A stretch of DNA of 64,000 nt from Choanephora cucurbitarum (GCA_025331435.1 JAIWNI010000090.1:51054-115053); one strand, 5' to 3'; positions 23,725 to 37,151 are shown, counted from the stretch's first letter. Notes: a model not told the origin generated them from the letters alone. Numbers and translations: made by a program.

Positions 23725-25241
23725 AGAATAGAAAAAGAATCTCTGCGTACAATTCAACATTTGTGGAGCCAATGGAGAGTGAATGAAGGTAGAAATGAAG
23801 AAAGGCGCTTTTTCTTTCATGCTTTTTTCCAAGATTTTCTTTAATCCCCACAGTCATCATCTCTTGATCTTAACGACCACCTTTTCACTATCAGGCGCTC
23901 TAATACTCGTACAGAATGACTAGAAAAAACTCTTTTTATTATCATAAGCGAATGGTTTTTTTAGGCGAGCTAATGATTTTGTTGCCACAACCAACTAATT
24001 GATATGAGGTCGATCTCCCATCCTTTTTGTTCCTATTGGCTTGCTTCAATCTTTGATGCAATGAGCCGGCCTTAACCTTGAAGTTGGAGTTCATTCTAGA
24101 TACTTTTCTAGAATACTTTTTGATCTTCTGCAAGTTCAAAGCAACCTTGATTGCTCTGGCCTGCATACGAAGTTTCGTAATCATCCATAAATCTTCAAAT
24201 GAATCTAAATTTGTGGATTATACAGAACAGTCTAACACCTTAGAACTCATTTCTACCTAGCAATCCTTAACATCTCTATGCATACAAGCCAGAGCCGTAT
24301 CGCTTATTAATACTAAGCTTTGCTACGATCCATAAGTTCTCAAGGAGAACCATTGTACAGCGAGAATAAATACTGTAGATCCCTTTTGCTCTTCATCATT
24401 AAAGAAGTGCCTTTACTTCTGTCCGAATCTCATAGCACCACCAAACTATTGTCCTTTGCTAGTTTCTCCTGTAAACAGATAACGAGTAGCTCTTCAAGTA
24501 TCTTGCATTTGTTGGACGTCAAATCTCTAACGCAGCAGGGTTCTTCTAATCAGCAAAAGAACTTTCATTCTTCCAAATCGCCTTTCCAGTCATTCATTGT
24601 CAAATTTTTGCAGTTTCTGGCAAATTTGAGTCGTATTTTTTTTATGTTTCGTAGATTGGTAACGTACTGGAGGAAAAACGCAGGAGAACATACACACTTT
24701 CAACAGCCCATTGTGCTTGTTTCGTTAGCTGTCAAATCCAAAACATAGCAGCTTAAATTAAATAATCATAGTAGCAGTGAGTCATTTGCCAGAATCAAAG
24801 ATTGAATTTATTAAAGCAGCTTTCTTGTTGAAAAAACACGATTTCAATGGCTGTTAGCAAGTACTGATGCTCATATTGGCACTTACTATTACCAACTCCT
24901 CCATTAGGAAATTCTTGAACATAACTATTGGATTACCAGAGATTGATTGTTATCAATCGTCCAACAGTACAACAGCTCTTGACTGTCTCTCAAAAAGCTA
25001 GCTCATGCCTTTCTGAGTACTTTGACAAATCATATCTTATTTTACATCCCTGTTACGCAATGCTTGTTAATCGTGATCAGACAGTATGTCTTCATCTATA
25101 AGCACAAGGCCTTTTATTACACGAAAGGAAAAACAATTAGTGTATGAATGCATTTCTGAAAGCATTGTATTCAAGTGCAAAATCATGGATATAAATATTA
25201 AAGAAAAATGAATATAAACGGGGTGTATCAACTAAGAAAAA
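23725..25241. other. 1.5-kb intergenic stretch between converging genes
   Basis: Lies between the 3' ends of ENP2 (+) and the SH3BGR fusion gene (-). It holds a 142-codon frame on + (24320-24748, no ATG at its start) and an 80-codon frame on - (24184-23942, Lys/Arg-rich). Neither has a recognisable domain. Confidence 0.45.
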
Positions 25242-27870
25242 TTACAAATCATCGATGTTGAACTTTCCTTCATTCAGTTCCTTTTCAAGAGCCTTCAAAA
25301 GCTCTTCATCTTCGTCATAGTCTTTCAAAGTTCTGACCGGCTTGCTTTGAGATCGACTAGGTCTTAACTTGGGCATAGTTTCAATAGGTGGCAAAGCACG
25401 CATAGGACCAGCAAGTTCTTCGTTCAATTCAGCCTTTTGAATAGCGGCTCTTTCTTCGGGGGTAAAATGACGTTCTTCAGCAGCATGCAACAAATTCTCG
25501 AGGGATCCTTCATCAATGGCACGAATAACATCTTCAAATTGCTATCAAGGAACATTAAAACCTAATTTTCTCACTCTAAATCGCTTTTTAAAGTACTCAC
25601 GCCTCTGTATTCACCACCAACATATAATTGGGGGAATTCCTTGATTCTGCCTTGAGACTTGCCATTGTTGTTGCATCGCTTAGCATATTGTCTAGCTGCT
25701 TCACTTTGTGCAACATCAACCAAACTGAATTTAACATTGTTGCTTGTAAGCAGTTGTTGAATTTGTTCTTGATTTCTCTTGATTACAGAATTTGAACTGA
25801 CAGAAGAGTAATATACTTGAACCTTCTTGGGATCTAAGGGAGTCAAGACAGGCTCGGGCTTTTGGTAAGCGGGCATACTACCTAACACTCTTAACAAAGT
25901 CTTGCTCTTGCTTTCCATAAGAGGAGTGGGTGTAGGCTTCAACTTAGTCATACGAGTACCAGTAGGTGCAGGCCAAGAAACAGCTTCAGTGGGCAAGTAG
26001 CGAGAGCTCCAACTATCTCTATTCAGATCTTGCGTACGCTTTAATTTGTTCATTTGTGCCTTTTGGTTGTTTTCCAAGTTGTTGAGTTCAGACTCATGAG
26101 ACTCTTCCAAATTTTGGATTTCCACAGCGTGAGTGTGTTCAGCCTGTTCAAATTCATGGAGAATACGTTCTAAGTGAGCATCGATATCTACAGCTGGGTT
26201 AGCTTCTGCTTCCTTCTTAGCCTCTTCAACTTGTTGCTCCAATTCAATCTTCTCTTGCTTGTGCTTCTTCTTGAGAGCAATGATGCTACTAGATTGGGCT
26301 GTTTTAAGACTGCGGACTTCTTCGACATGGTTTTGCTCGAGGGCATCCAAAGCTTCTTGCTGTTCTTTCAAAAGAGCCTCCTTCTCAGCCATGGCTTCTT
26401 CGTGCAAACGTAAGCTTTCTTCGTGTTGTTTCTTTTGAGCCTATTTTGTTTTTGTTTCAGAGTTTAATCCAAAATAAGTTTTGAGAAACGCAGTTACAAC
26501 ATAAGTGTGTAGCAAACAAATACATTACCTCAAGTTGTTGATTCAACTCTTCAATCTTACGGAGTGCTTCTTGCTTGTCTTCTTCTTTTTGTTCTTCGGA
26601 GGGCTTGTTGCTGATCAAGGCTCTGAGTTCGACAAGCTCTTTCTCCTTTGAGGCTAACTGATTAACAGCATCCAAGTTCTAATAAGAACCAAAGAGAGAA
26701 GAAAGCAAGACAAAAGAATGTGATTAATATATTTGTACAATATTGATCTTTTTTTTTTTTACTGATCAAATTATGATTTACCTCTGTCTTAAGTTCTTCT
26801 AATTTCAGAGACACTTGTTCGAGTTGAGGCACTTGCTCATCCATCAATCGCTGTTGTTCTTCTAATTGAGCTGCTTTTTCTTCCAACAACTTTTCTTTTT
26901 GAGCAAGTTCTTCTGCCTTCATTATATCTTCAGGCTGAATGACAATAGCAGGAGGTGAGGGTGAAAGGCTTCTCTCTTCTAATTTAATTCTAAGTTCCTC
27001 GATTTCCTTTTCACGCTCTAATAATTCCTTTTCTTTTGACTTAAGCAATTCTAATTGTTGAGCCTCCTTTTCCTCAACTTCTTTCTCTTCTTCTACGGTG
27101 AGTTCTGCTGATGGCTGTTCCTTTGTTGCCTGCTCTTTGGCAGCTTGCTCCTTTGCGGATTCCTCCAATTGTTGTTTCAAGCGTTCAAGTTCTGCCTTTT
27201 GATCAGCAATTAACTTTAGATTTTCTTGATTCTATGAATAATAATTTAATATCCAATTTATTTCATAGTCAGAAATAATAAAGATTACCTTAGCTTTCAA
27301 ATCTTTTACTTCTTCTTTCATTTCGGAGATAGGAAATCGCTTTGTAGTTGAGGTTGTGCTTGCTGTTTTGGATGTTGCACCAGCTGCTGCCTTTGCCGTA
27401 GCAGTCGCTGTTTTGGCGGCTGATGTTTTTGCGGAAGTGGCTGTCTTCGCAGTAGCGGAGGCTGTAGTCAGATTGCTCTTGACAGAAGCAACACTTGTAG
27501 GCCTGGATCCAGCAGGTGTTTTTGCTGTATTGTTGAGCGGAGAGTTTGCTCGGCGAGGGTTCGGGCTAGTAGCTCTACTTCCGCCAGGCAATAAAGAGGT
27601 ACGGGTAGCAGGCTTGGGCAGGCCCGACTTACTATCAGTAGAAGCACGAGAGGCTCTATTACCCAAACTAGAGGCCTTGTTGCTCAAAGTAGAAGCCTTC
27701 TTGTTAAGTGTAGATGCAAGCGAGGGAGCCAGACTTGCAGCAGCCTTGGAAGGACTCTTCAATTTTGACGTAGAGCTCTTTTTTAAGCTTCTTTTTGTAG
27801 TGGTACTATTTGGATCATCTGGATTTAAAAGGGTTTTCTTTTCCTTTTTTCTAGGCCCCAAACAGACCAT
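25242..27870 (-). CDS. Coiled-coil protein with C-terminal SH3BGR/thioredoxin-fold domain
   Basis: Five exons (27870-27289, 27231-26782, 26678-26529, 26440-25601, 25541-25242) give 773 aa. Residues 1-190 are a basic Ser/Thr/Ala-rich low-complexity region (SKLKSPSKAAAS, many AKTATSAKT-type units). Residues about 190-500 are a long Glu/Lys/Gln/Leu heptad coiled coil. After a Pro/Thr linker, residues about 580-680 form an SH3BGR-like glutaredoxin-fold domain: KKVQVYYSSVSSNSVIKRNQ, then FPQLYVGGEYRGQFEDVIRA, the cis-Pro strand and helix of that fold. No CxxC is present, so redox activity is not expected. The end is acidic (DYDEDEELL). The basic head plus coiled coil suggests a cytoskeletal or scaffold role, which is inference. 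Confidence 0.85.
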
Positions 27871-28764
27871 GATTTTTTTTAAGTTTTTTTTAATGTGGAA
27901 GAAAGTAAAGAAGGGAAAAAGAAAAAAAAGCGAATAAAGAAAAAAAAGAGTAAAAGAAAAGAAGAAAAAAAGAGAGAGAGAGAGAGAGAAAAGTAAACAA
28001 ATGCTAGAGAATAGAGTGTTATTATTACACCAATTTTGAATTTATTTTTACTTGTTTTAGTATCAACCACGCACAAGGCAACCTGATGTTTGTACGGGCT
28101 TTTAAACTAGATAGCTTTTGAGCTTCTTTAAAGTGGAATAAAAAAACGTGATGCATCATTTTTTATACTTGTTATGATATCCATACTCACTCGAATATGA
28201 ATCAGCGTGCTTTATAGCTAAATAATCGAATTTGTGCAAACATTGTTATTATTAAACATTATAAAATGCGACAATTGTTACTACTGAAAAGTCCTAGGCA
28301 ACTTGTAAGATAATTAAGAGCAAATATATTCAAATTGCTTTTAGTCATCCGAGTGCCTTGTCAAATATTGATACATCTGGTTCCTTTCCTCTTCTTTCAA
28401 AGTCTCAAAGAAGTACTTGTTTTCGTCATTAAAGATATATAGAAACACTAAAGAAAGAAATGAGGAACAGTCTGTTTTGATATAATATCAAACCAATTGT
28501 ATATTACTTTCTCTTTTTGTTTGGTGCAGATAAACTTAGTCAATCCCCATATGTTTTGCTAGATTAATAACATACTCTTACTTCTCAAACAACCTTTCTC
28601 TCAGCATACTTGTAAGATAAAGACACCCAGCTTAAAAGCATTGTTTTATGTCTCTTTATTTTTCTTGTTAAGCCAATCCGGATATCTAAGCCACTCCTAC
28701 TTTAATTTTTTACCTTGTCAAACCCGCAACGTTTGTTTCTTCAGTTTACTCTACAGCAAATAAT
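27871..28764. promoter_or_regulatory. Divergent intergenic region with GA tract
   Basis: Separates the starts of the SH3BGR fusion gene (-) and the Phe-tRNA synthetase beta gene (+). A purine tract including (GA)n at 27970-27989 lies about 100 nt upstream of the minus-strand start codon; such tracts are common in the 5' UTRs and promoters of this window. No gene was seen. Confidence 0.5.
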
Positions 28765-31260
28765 ATGCCTACCGTCAACATCGACAAGCAGCGTCTCTTC
28801 GAAGCTCTTGAAAGAGAATACAGTAAGCATTTGCCAAATCTCCTTCTTTTTTTTTGAAAGCGAATAAACTTTTGTTTGAGCGACTACCTTATCTTTCTAA
28901 CAATAAACCGAAAATAGCCTCTCAAGAATTCTTTGAACTTTGCTTCCGTTTCGGTATTGAACTCGAAGAAGACGTAAGAGCGACTTTCATAGACACTTGG
29001 CGCCAAATGCACTATCGCTTTAGTTGGGCGCCTGGAAGACAGACATGCACTGTAACTGACACGTTTATTTTACGATAGACTTCTGAAAGAGAAATTGTTG
29101 AAAAAGATACCAGTAAGAGCGCTGAAGAAGTTCCTGAAAGACCTGTCTTGAAGATTGATATTCCTGCCAACAGGTAAAGAAAACGACAAAGATAGAGCCA
29201 CTACTGTTAGCTTTTTTGACGTTTATTAACAAATATTTTTCCTGAAGATATGATTTGTTGTGTCAAGAGGGTCTTGCTCGTGCTCTTCGTATTTTCGAAG
29301 GCAAATCCAACCCTCCTGTATTCAAGGCTGTTAAGCCAGCTGACGGCAAACTCGAACAAATCCGTGTCTTGGAATCCGTAAGTGGATCTATTAAAGCGAT
29401 AGCGAGAGATAAAAAAAAAAAGAAAAAAATTATGCAAAAATTTAACTCTTTGGAAAAATCAATAGACTCAACAAATTCGTCCTTATATTGTTGGTGCCAT
29501 TTTGCGTAATATCACCTTCACTGCTGAGAACTATGCTTCTTTCATTGACCTTCAAGACAAGCTTCACAACAACATTTGTCGGTAAGTATAAGTCCTTCAT
29601 TTTTACCATTGGAGTTTTCTCTTAATATATTTTGTTGGACGACAGTAAGAGAACACTTGCTTCTATGGGAACACACGATTTGGATACTATCAAGGGCCCT
29701 TTCACCTACGAAGCTTTGCCCCACAAGGACATCAAGTTTGTTCCTTTGAACAAGGATGTTGAAGTTGATGGTGATGAATTGATGGAGCTTTACTCTGTAA
29801 GTTAGAAAGCTGAATAGAGAAAAAGAGGAAGGGGGAAAAGGTCTGATTTAGACAATTATGTCAATATAGGAAGACAGAAACCTTGGCAAATTCCTTCACA
29901 TCATTCGTGATTCTCCTGTTTACCCTGTTGTTTTTGATGCCAACCGTACTGTCTGCTCTTTGCCTCCTATCATCAACTCTGATCACTCAAAGATTACTTT
30001 GAACACTAAGAACGTCTTGATCGAAATCACAGCCACCGATGAGCACAAAGCTAGCACCGTCTTGAACACTTTGGTTGCCATGTTCTCTGAATACTGTGCT
30101 GAGCCCTTCACGTAAGTTTTGTTCGGAAGTTTTTAACAAAGAAAACGACACTCAATTCTTTTTTATTTTGGTTTTCAGCGTTGAACCTGTTGAGATTGTC
30201 TACCCTGACAACACTGTCAAGGTTTATCCTCAGATGGAACCCCGTGATGCCAGCGCTAAGGTTGATTACATCAATTCTTGTACCGGCCTTGAGCTTCCTG
30301 GTGATGAAATTTGTCGTCTTTTGAACAGAATGTCTTTGGAGGCCACCATTGACCCTAAGGATAACAACCAAGTTCTTGTCAAGGTCCCCCCAACCCGTTG
30401 GGATATCTTGCATGCTTGTGATATTATGGAAGATGTTGCTATTTCATATGGTTATGACAACTTGCCTAAGAAGATGCCTAACGTCAACACCTTCGCTTCT
30501 GCTTTGCCTTTGAACAAGTTGAGCGACTCTGTTCGTAGAGAATTAGCTATGTCAGGCTTTACTGAAGTTGCTCCTTTGATCTTGGTAAGTTATCAAGTAG
30601 CATGATGGCAAGATATCAATGAGTTGACTTGCTTCTTATTATTTAGTGTTCTCATGATGAAAACTTCAAATTCCTCAACCGTAAAGATGATGGTACTACT
30701 GCTATCCAACTTGCTAATCCTAAGACTGCCGAATATCAAGTTGTTCGTACTTCTCTCTTGCCTGGTATCTTAAAGACATTGAACTCCAACAAGAAATTGC
30801 CTTTGCCTCTCAAGACTTTTGAAGTCTCTGATGTTGGTTTCAAGGATGAATCTCGTGACCGTAGAACTAGAAATGAAAGACATGTCTGTGCTACCTACAC
30901 CTCCAAAACATCTGGTTTCGAAGTAAGTTATGTTGTAGAGACTTGCTTGTACAAATACACTAATCATTTCCATAGGTTATCCATGGTCTTTTGGAGCGTA
31001 TTATGAACATGCTTAGCACAAAGAGAATCGCAAAGAGTGATACCAAATCATTGGGCTACTGGATTGAAGAATCAGAGGATGCTACTTATTTCCCTGATCG
31101 TTCCGCCTACATTTTCTTGAGATACCTTGATGCTGAAACTAACGAACGCAAGTCTGCTCAAATTGGTTCTTTCGGTATTCTTCACCCTGTTGTTCTTCAA
31201 AACTTTGAATTAACTAACCCTACTACTGCCCTTGAATTCAACTTGGAGCCTTTTGTTTAA
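28765..31260 (+). CDS. FRS1: Phenylalanyl-tRNA synthetase beta subunit, cytosolic
   Basis: Beta chain of the alpha2-beta2 enzyme that charges tRNA-Phe in the cytosol. Ten exons: 28765-28822, 28918-28973, 29079-29173, 29248-29377, 29466-29581, 29646-29796, 29870-30111, 30179-30584, 30647-30922 and 30976-31260, giving 604 aa, close to human FARSB. Features in order are the N-terminal [15 protein letters not shown], the B3/4 editing region ([22 protein letters not shown], typical IND-S-HSKIT stretch), the B5 domain ([20 protein letters not shown]) and the catalytic-like core with [19 protein letters not shown] and [10 protein letters not shown]. It ends at LEFNLEPFV. All phases agree. It is the most intron-dense gene per length here, with the first introns (95 and 105 nt) the longest. 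Confidence 0.97.
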
Positions 31261-33902
31261 ATGATTAATTTATTTTCTCCTTAATACAAATACAAAAGCA
31301 TCTTGTGTATCTAAACACTTGTTTTATTGTGTTTATCTAAATCCCATGGTAGGGCAAATCCTTGAGCTTTTTGAGATTGCTTGTTTGATTTTCAATATTT
31401 GTGCTCATTTTATACACGAAGTATGCTTTTCATAGTTACTCTTGTAATGACTGAAAATTATCTGATTTTGCTCTGCACTTCTACAGTTACTCATGATGAC
31501 AAAAAGATGGATGAATCGATTTAACGACAACTGAATGCGCTTATCGTTCAGCGATTAACCTAACTAGAGATTGAATGCAATTAGCTACCATAAAGTTATT
31601 TCAATCATTCTTTTCTGTCATAGTGTTGCTCAGTAAAACAATCTTTCTGACAGCACTATCCAAAATGTGAATAATATAGCATTCCTCAAATGAGTCAAGC
31701 AGTAAAGTATACAACTTTTTGCAGAGAGAAATGAGTAAAGCAGAATCACTGATACAATAAAACTTCATATTAAAAAAAAAAGAGGGAAATATTGCAAAAC
31801 AAACTACTATTGCAAAGTATCATACTAAGGGCAAAAGCTTTTTGAATTGCTAATCTAATGACTTTTTGCTTACTGGATTCAAAGTACCAACCTCTGGTTC
31901 AAGCAATCATAATATATCATTACATCTTTTCGACTTTTCTTGCTTGACTTCAGTTTCTTAATACCCTATCATTCGATTACTAGAATAACAATCAATATGA
32001 GCGACTGGGAAGCAAAAAAACGTCCACAGTTGTAAAACTTGAATGTTATATAGTTGTTCGTTGCTAATGTAAAAGATTCGTATGAAATTGACTTGGTTGA
32101 TAGAAAGGATAGTGCATTTGCGCCTGAAACGTCTTTTTATCCTGCAAGTCTTTGTCAATATATATATCTATGGAAGCTGTGTTTTCATACGGTAGTGTTG
32201 GGTCTAGTTAGGAGCATATAATGAAGAGTTTGACTTCGATATCATGCTTTTCCTTTTATCAGACTTCTTGGTTATTGAGGGTATTTGCCCTCTCATTCTG
32301 CCTTTGTTTATCTTTTGATGAAGACTCATTGTGGTTTTGAAAATGTAGTCAAACAGAAAAAGAAAGTAGTTTACTTACATTAGTCTGCAATCATAAAAAC
32401 AATCAATATCTCAACATACCACAGTGCCTATACATCAATGAGAATAACACACCATTGTTTCTCCTATTTGTTACATCATAAAATTATGTGCTCCAAACGA
32501 ACGTATACCTACTATAGCTAGTCAAATAAACACACAATAGCATTAGATCAAATTCTTGTGAAACCAAATCCATTGTATCATGGCAATACGTATCTCATTG
32601 TTCCTTTCCTGTTTCTGTTTGCTTTCGTATCTCTTATTATCCGAAATCAGTAAAACGGTGCAGAACTGTTAAAAAAGACATTTTGTGATGTCTTTTGTCT
32701 GCTTCATAAAATCTTAATATGAAGCCATTATAAAGCAAAACAAAACAAAGTAACAAGACTGCTTTGTTCGCTGATGCAGATACACTCTGCATTCATTTTG
32801 GTTAGTAATAGCTTGCTTTTATGCATGTAAGTGCATTTATTCTTTCAGCTTGTTTTCCTATTGCAAAGAGAATACTAACAGGAATGTATCTGTCTAGCTG
32901 TTGAGGTTTACTGATAGATAACAACCTCAATGTGGAAAGTGAGCAAGTAAAAGTGATAAGATAAATCATATATTTCTCTTTCTTGCTGCAAAATACCCCT
33001 CGCATATGTGTTTCATAAGAATAAACAGCATACGTTAATACAAGCCTATGTTTATTTGCACTCACAAAACAAGTTTTAATAGTCTTCGACTGCTCTTTCT
33101 TTAAATGAAGATTACATACTTCAGTAAGGCAAGACTATCAAACGAAGTGACTATTGATGTCAATAGACTTAGCAGGAGCATAAAGGGAGTTGAATTCATT
33201 TTGATTACAGATCTTATCCAAGAACTTGACATAGAATTAATAGCCGCTTCATGTGGCTGGATCATTAATTATTGGTTTGAAAATCATTTATAGATCACAG
33301 TTTTGATTGTGTCAAATCAAACAATAAAAGAAACCACTTCTTAATCTGTAACAAGAGAAGACCCTTTATTTAGAATACTGATCTGGCCGCAAACAATGAG
33401 ATGCAGAGCTACTTTATAGTATCTTGAAGATGCTAACTATAGTACAATTTATTTACAATAAAAAAACGAGAGTCTTTTACGAGCTTAGAACCATCAATTC
33501 TATAGTGTCTTAATATATGTACACAAATAGAAAATCTAAGCCTGGAAGTGTTGCCCGATTTTTGAAAAGGGAAAGGCCAATAGATAAAAGAAAAAAGTAA
33601 GCGTTTTTGCTGTGTCTGTATTAATAGGGGACCAAGCTGTATGCCTTATAAACACGTCTTACTTTATATCAAGTGACTTTTAATACCCAAGCTGATAGAT
33701 TTTCCAAGATGGTTTTTTTGTCAAGCCATTATTGATTGGCTGATGTATTTTGTTGTCTCACAAAGACTTAAAAAAAAATGTACCAACTTTTCCGAGAAAT
33801 GTTTTTAGTTTAGCCTAATAGCACGAGTGAACTCATCATTTTCTTTTTCTTTTCTTTTCTTCTTTTTATTTAACGTTATTTTCTTATTGTTATTACTTCA
33901 TT
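31261..33902. other. 2.6-kb intergenic stretch
   Basis: AT-rich with short unsupported ORFs (for example 33105-33293, 62 codons, no recognised domain). A T/C-rich tract at 33838-33868 precedes the next start codon by about 35 nt. Confidence 0.5.
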
Positions 33903-34933
33903 ATGAGCAATCCATTCGATGAATCAGGAGGCCACAATCCATGGTCAAATCCTAACGAAGGCCCTCGCTTTGGCAATGCATATGAGGACTCAACACCTGT
34001 GCCAGCTGCTTCTGCTTCACCTGCACTTCCTCCTCGAAAAAACTCGCCTTTCGTTGCTCAACGTATGCCTTCACCTTCTGATTACAGCAGTCCTGTCAAT
34101 GCTTGGCAGGAATCAAACAAAACGCTGGACGAACCAGATAGAAATGCATGGTCTACCAGTCCAGCACCACAGCCTGCCAATGCATACCAATATTCTGGCA
34201 CTGCTTATGGTAACGCATCCAACACAGGCAATGCTTATTCTTCTGCTATCAACAACAACGACAACAACCAAGCAGAGACTGCTCCTGCAAGCCAAAAGAT
34301 TGAAACTCAAATGTCGGTTAATGATACCGCTCATGTCACTTCTCCTTCAGGACGCCCAAGCAAGATTAGAGTTTTGTTGCGAGTTATTTTATTTATAGCA
34401 GCTGTTGGTCATCTCGGATTTGCTGCCGGCGCCTCACCTGTAAGCCTCTTGCGCTCATTTCTTTTTTATATACCGAACTAAATTGTTTGCTTAAACGATA
34501 GTATTCAAAACAACCTGTACCATTTGACAGTACTGCTTGTTTTTACTTCCTTTTTGCCGTGGTACAGTATAGAATTGAAACTCCATTGAAACAACAAAGT
34601 GGCATATTCATCTCCTCTCTATCTTTCTATTAGGCCATTTTGTCTATTATCTACTCTGGTTTCCATGTATTTTTATATATGTTTAGACGATTTGGATCAG
34701 CACAAAAATTGAAGAGGCCTATTTTGATTCTATGTGATTTATTCATGGCATTGATGTGGGGGATTGGTATTATAGTCGAGATTGCAAAATACAAATGCCC
34801 ACCAGGTCAATACAATCATTGGTGTGATTTCTACAATACCTCTATCTTTTTCGGGTTTGCTTCATTTGCACTCTATATTGTCGTCCTTGGTTGGGATGTG
34901 TATGGCGGCATGTGTGCAGGAAAAAGAAAGTAA
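33903..34933 (+). CDS. Four-pass membrane protein, MARVEL-like layout
   Basis: Exons 33903-34439, 34502-34561 and 34634-34933 give 298 aa. The first 155 residues are a Pro/Ser/Asn/Gln-rich cytosolic region that opens MSNPFDESG, with NPF and PPRK motifs that could bind EH or SH3 domains. Four hydrophobic helices follow: VLLRVILFIAAVGHLGFAA, FYFLFAVAILSIIYSGF, PILILCDLFMALMWGIGII, and SIFFGFASFALYIVVLGW. Two cysteines lie in the loop before the last helix (YKCPPGQYNHWCDF). The pattern of four helices and a WGIG-type helix 3 fits MARVEL-type proteins of eisosomes and vesicles. Topology is confident; the family name is tentative. It ends 14 nt from the convergent UBA4 stop. Confidence 0.8.
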
Positions 34934-34947
34934 AAAAAAAAAGTAGT

Positions 34948-36690
34948 TCAATATATAGGAAAAGATGGATCAACAGTTTTGGACCAGCTCATCAATCCAC
35001 CCATAATATCTCGAGGCTGTTGAATACCTTCTTTCTGCATCATACGAACTGCTATCTGCGAATCATTTCCTAGTCTACAAACAACATATACTATTCAAGT
35101 AAACAATACGCAATTACATATTTAGTACACTTTTATATCTCGTTTCTCTCTCTTTTTCTCTCTCTCTCTTCCCTTAATAAAATAATCATTTCTCTCTCTT
35201 TCTTCACTTACCATCTTTATCTGTCACATTCTTTTCTTTTATAGCTTGTTTGACTTGGTCTATCCTTTTGTCTAATTGTTCAATTGGAATATGCAAACTA
35301 TCAGGAAGACGACAAATGCCATATTGAACTTCAGGTCGTACATCCACAAGTAAATGCGGCTTCCCTGATTGGACAATTGTATTGTATTCCTAACAACAAC
35401 AAAAAAGGATTAATAGTGTTGATATAGCATTAAAAAAGATCAGACTCACTTGAGCATTGACTCTTTCTTCTCTAGCCAACAAGGTTTCTTCAACCACTTT
35501 ATCGTCTGCAGCATCATTACAGAATTGCACATAGTCAATCAACTCTGTTTGAGTAGGGTTCTCACCACAAATAGCACAATCCTTCTTCTTAGCACGAAGG
35601 CGCATCGTTCTAAACATTGGGTTGCCCATCGCACTAAAGATCAAAAAGCTAGGTTGATCTAAACTGGATGACTCCAAGGCTACTTTCATAGCTTCCAATG
35701 CTTCCAGTGTACCAATAATACCAGGTACTAACAGTACAAGAAGTTTGTTTAGCAATCCATCTCAAAAAATGAAATAGAAAGAATCATACCTAGACCCAAA
35801 ACACCACTGTCTACACATCGTCCAACTGTGGCTGCTGGTGGAGGTACAGGATGAAGACAACGGAAACAAGGACTGTTCTTGTAGTTGTAAACAGTAAGCT
35901 GTCCATCATGTCGGAGAGCACTTCCAGACACACATGGTTTACCCGCCAAGACACAAGCATCGCTCAATAGATATCGTGTGGCAATATTGTCTGTGGCATC
36001 AATAACAATGTCATATCTTTTGCGGAAATAAAATCAATATCGCTTTTGAAATACTTGTTGATGAAATGTTACTTACTGCTTAATCAGTTCTAATGCATTT
36101 GTTCTATCTAATGCGTATGCATAAGGTATCACATCAAGATCAGGATAGTTTCTAAGATATACATTAGTTGTACTGCTCTTGTCTACTTTGAAGCAAAACT
36201 TTTTTTCTTTTACTCTTTGACAGCTATAGCAACAGAAACTGCTTTGTTGACACCCTTTCTTGCCTCTGTATGAACCACTTGGCGGTGCAGGTTGTTTATG
36301 TCAACTGTGTCATGATCAACGATGCCCAAACGACCTACACCACCAGCACCTAAATAAAGGGCTGCAGGACAACCCAAACCACCAGCACCTACAACTAGGA
36401 AGGATGTATTACGCAGCTTTAATTGAGCTAATGAAAGAAGAAAGAGAATGGGTTAGAAGGCCAGTCTGAAAAGAGAAAGTCTACTTGTTCTTACACTCAT
36501 AACCAAATCCAGGTGTTACCAACTGACGACCAAAACGATAGATCTCTTTGTTTGTAAGTCTTTCTACTGTCTCAAAAGAGGGTGTATTATCATTTGGAAG
36601 ATACTCCTTTGGAAGAGAAGGAGACTGTTTTGCTTCAAGTTCTGCAATTCGTTGACGAAGCTGTTCGTTTTCTTTCTGTAACTCTTCCAT
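34948..36690 (-). CDS. UBA4: Uba4/MOCS3: E1-like adenylyltransferase and sulfurtransferase for Urm1
   Basis: Activates Urm1 by adenylation and thiocarboxylation, for tRNA wobble-uridine thiolation and protein urmylation; MOCS3 relatives also serve molybdopterin synthase. Seven exons (36690-36495, 36427-36214, 36151-36077, 36016-35790, 35727-35450, 35389-35212, 35090-34948) give 436 aa. An N-terminal helix (residues 1-20) precedes the Rossmann fold [30 protein letters not shown] and the adenylation Asp in VIDATDN follow. [10 protein letters not shown] holds the conserved Cys, and CFRCL with CAICG gives the zinc site. The C-terminal rhodanese domain has [13 protein letters not shown] and active-site [10 protein letters not shown]. 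All catalytic residues appear intact. The last intron (121 nt) is the longest. The gene is tail-to-tail with the membrane protein gene. Confidence 0.96.
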
Positions 36691-37151
36691 GATAGTGAAG
36701 CGAACAAACTGAAAAAAAAAACGCTTCGCTTTTTAAATTCTGACTTGTAATTTAGTACACCCTTTCCATTCGACTTTCTTACAAAAGGTATACGATGGAT
36801 ATAACATAACAGAAATAGGCTGCAACCATTGGATAATGAAGAAACCAAGATGCAGTATACTTTAGTCCTATGTAACTTCTTTTGCTATCTCCTTTTGGAC
36901 AAAGTAATTCAGTTGGATTTTTAAGAAATAGTTTTCTATCACTGTAATTCGTGTTTTCCCCTCTTTCTTTTTTCTTCCACAGGAAATGACCGTATCGCAT
37001 GAGTTTAACTGTACAATGCTTGGTTTATTTTATACAATAGTGGTTTTTGAGAAAAAAGAAATAAGGAGGAAAGGGAATGATAAAAGATATACAAATATGA
37101 ACATAATAATAGATGGATAAATAGATATATTTGCATATACCATAAGCAGGC
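36691..37151. other. Gap between SNC1 3' end and UBA4 start
   Basis: 461 bp of AT-rich DNA holding the 3' UTR of the synaptobrevin gene and the promoter of UBA4, both on the minus strand. No separate gene seen. Confidence 0.6.

Noticed and set aside
23942..24360. Pair of similar minus-strand segments (EDLWMITKL and ENLWIVAKL)
   Set aside because: Similarity covers only about nine residues and fades at once on both sides; not enough to call a duplicated gene.
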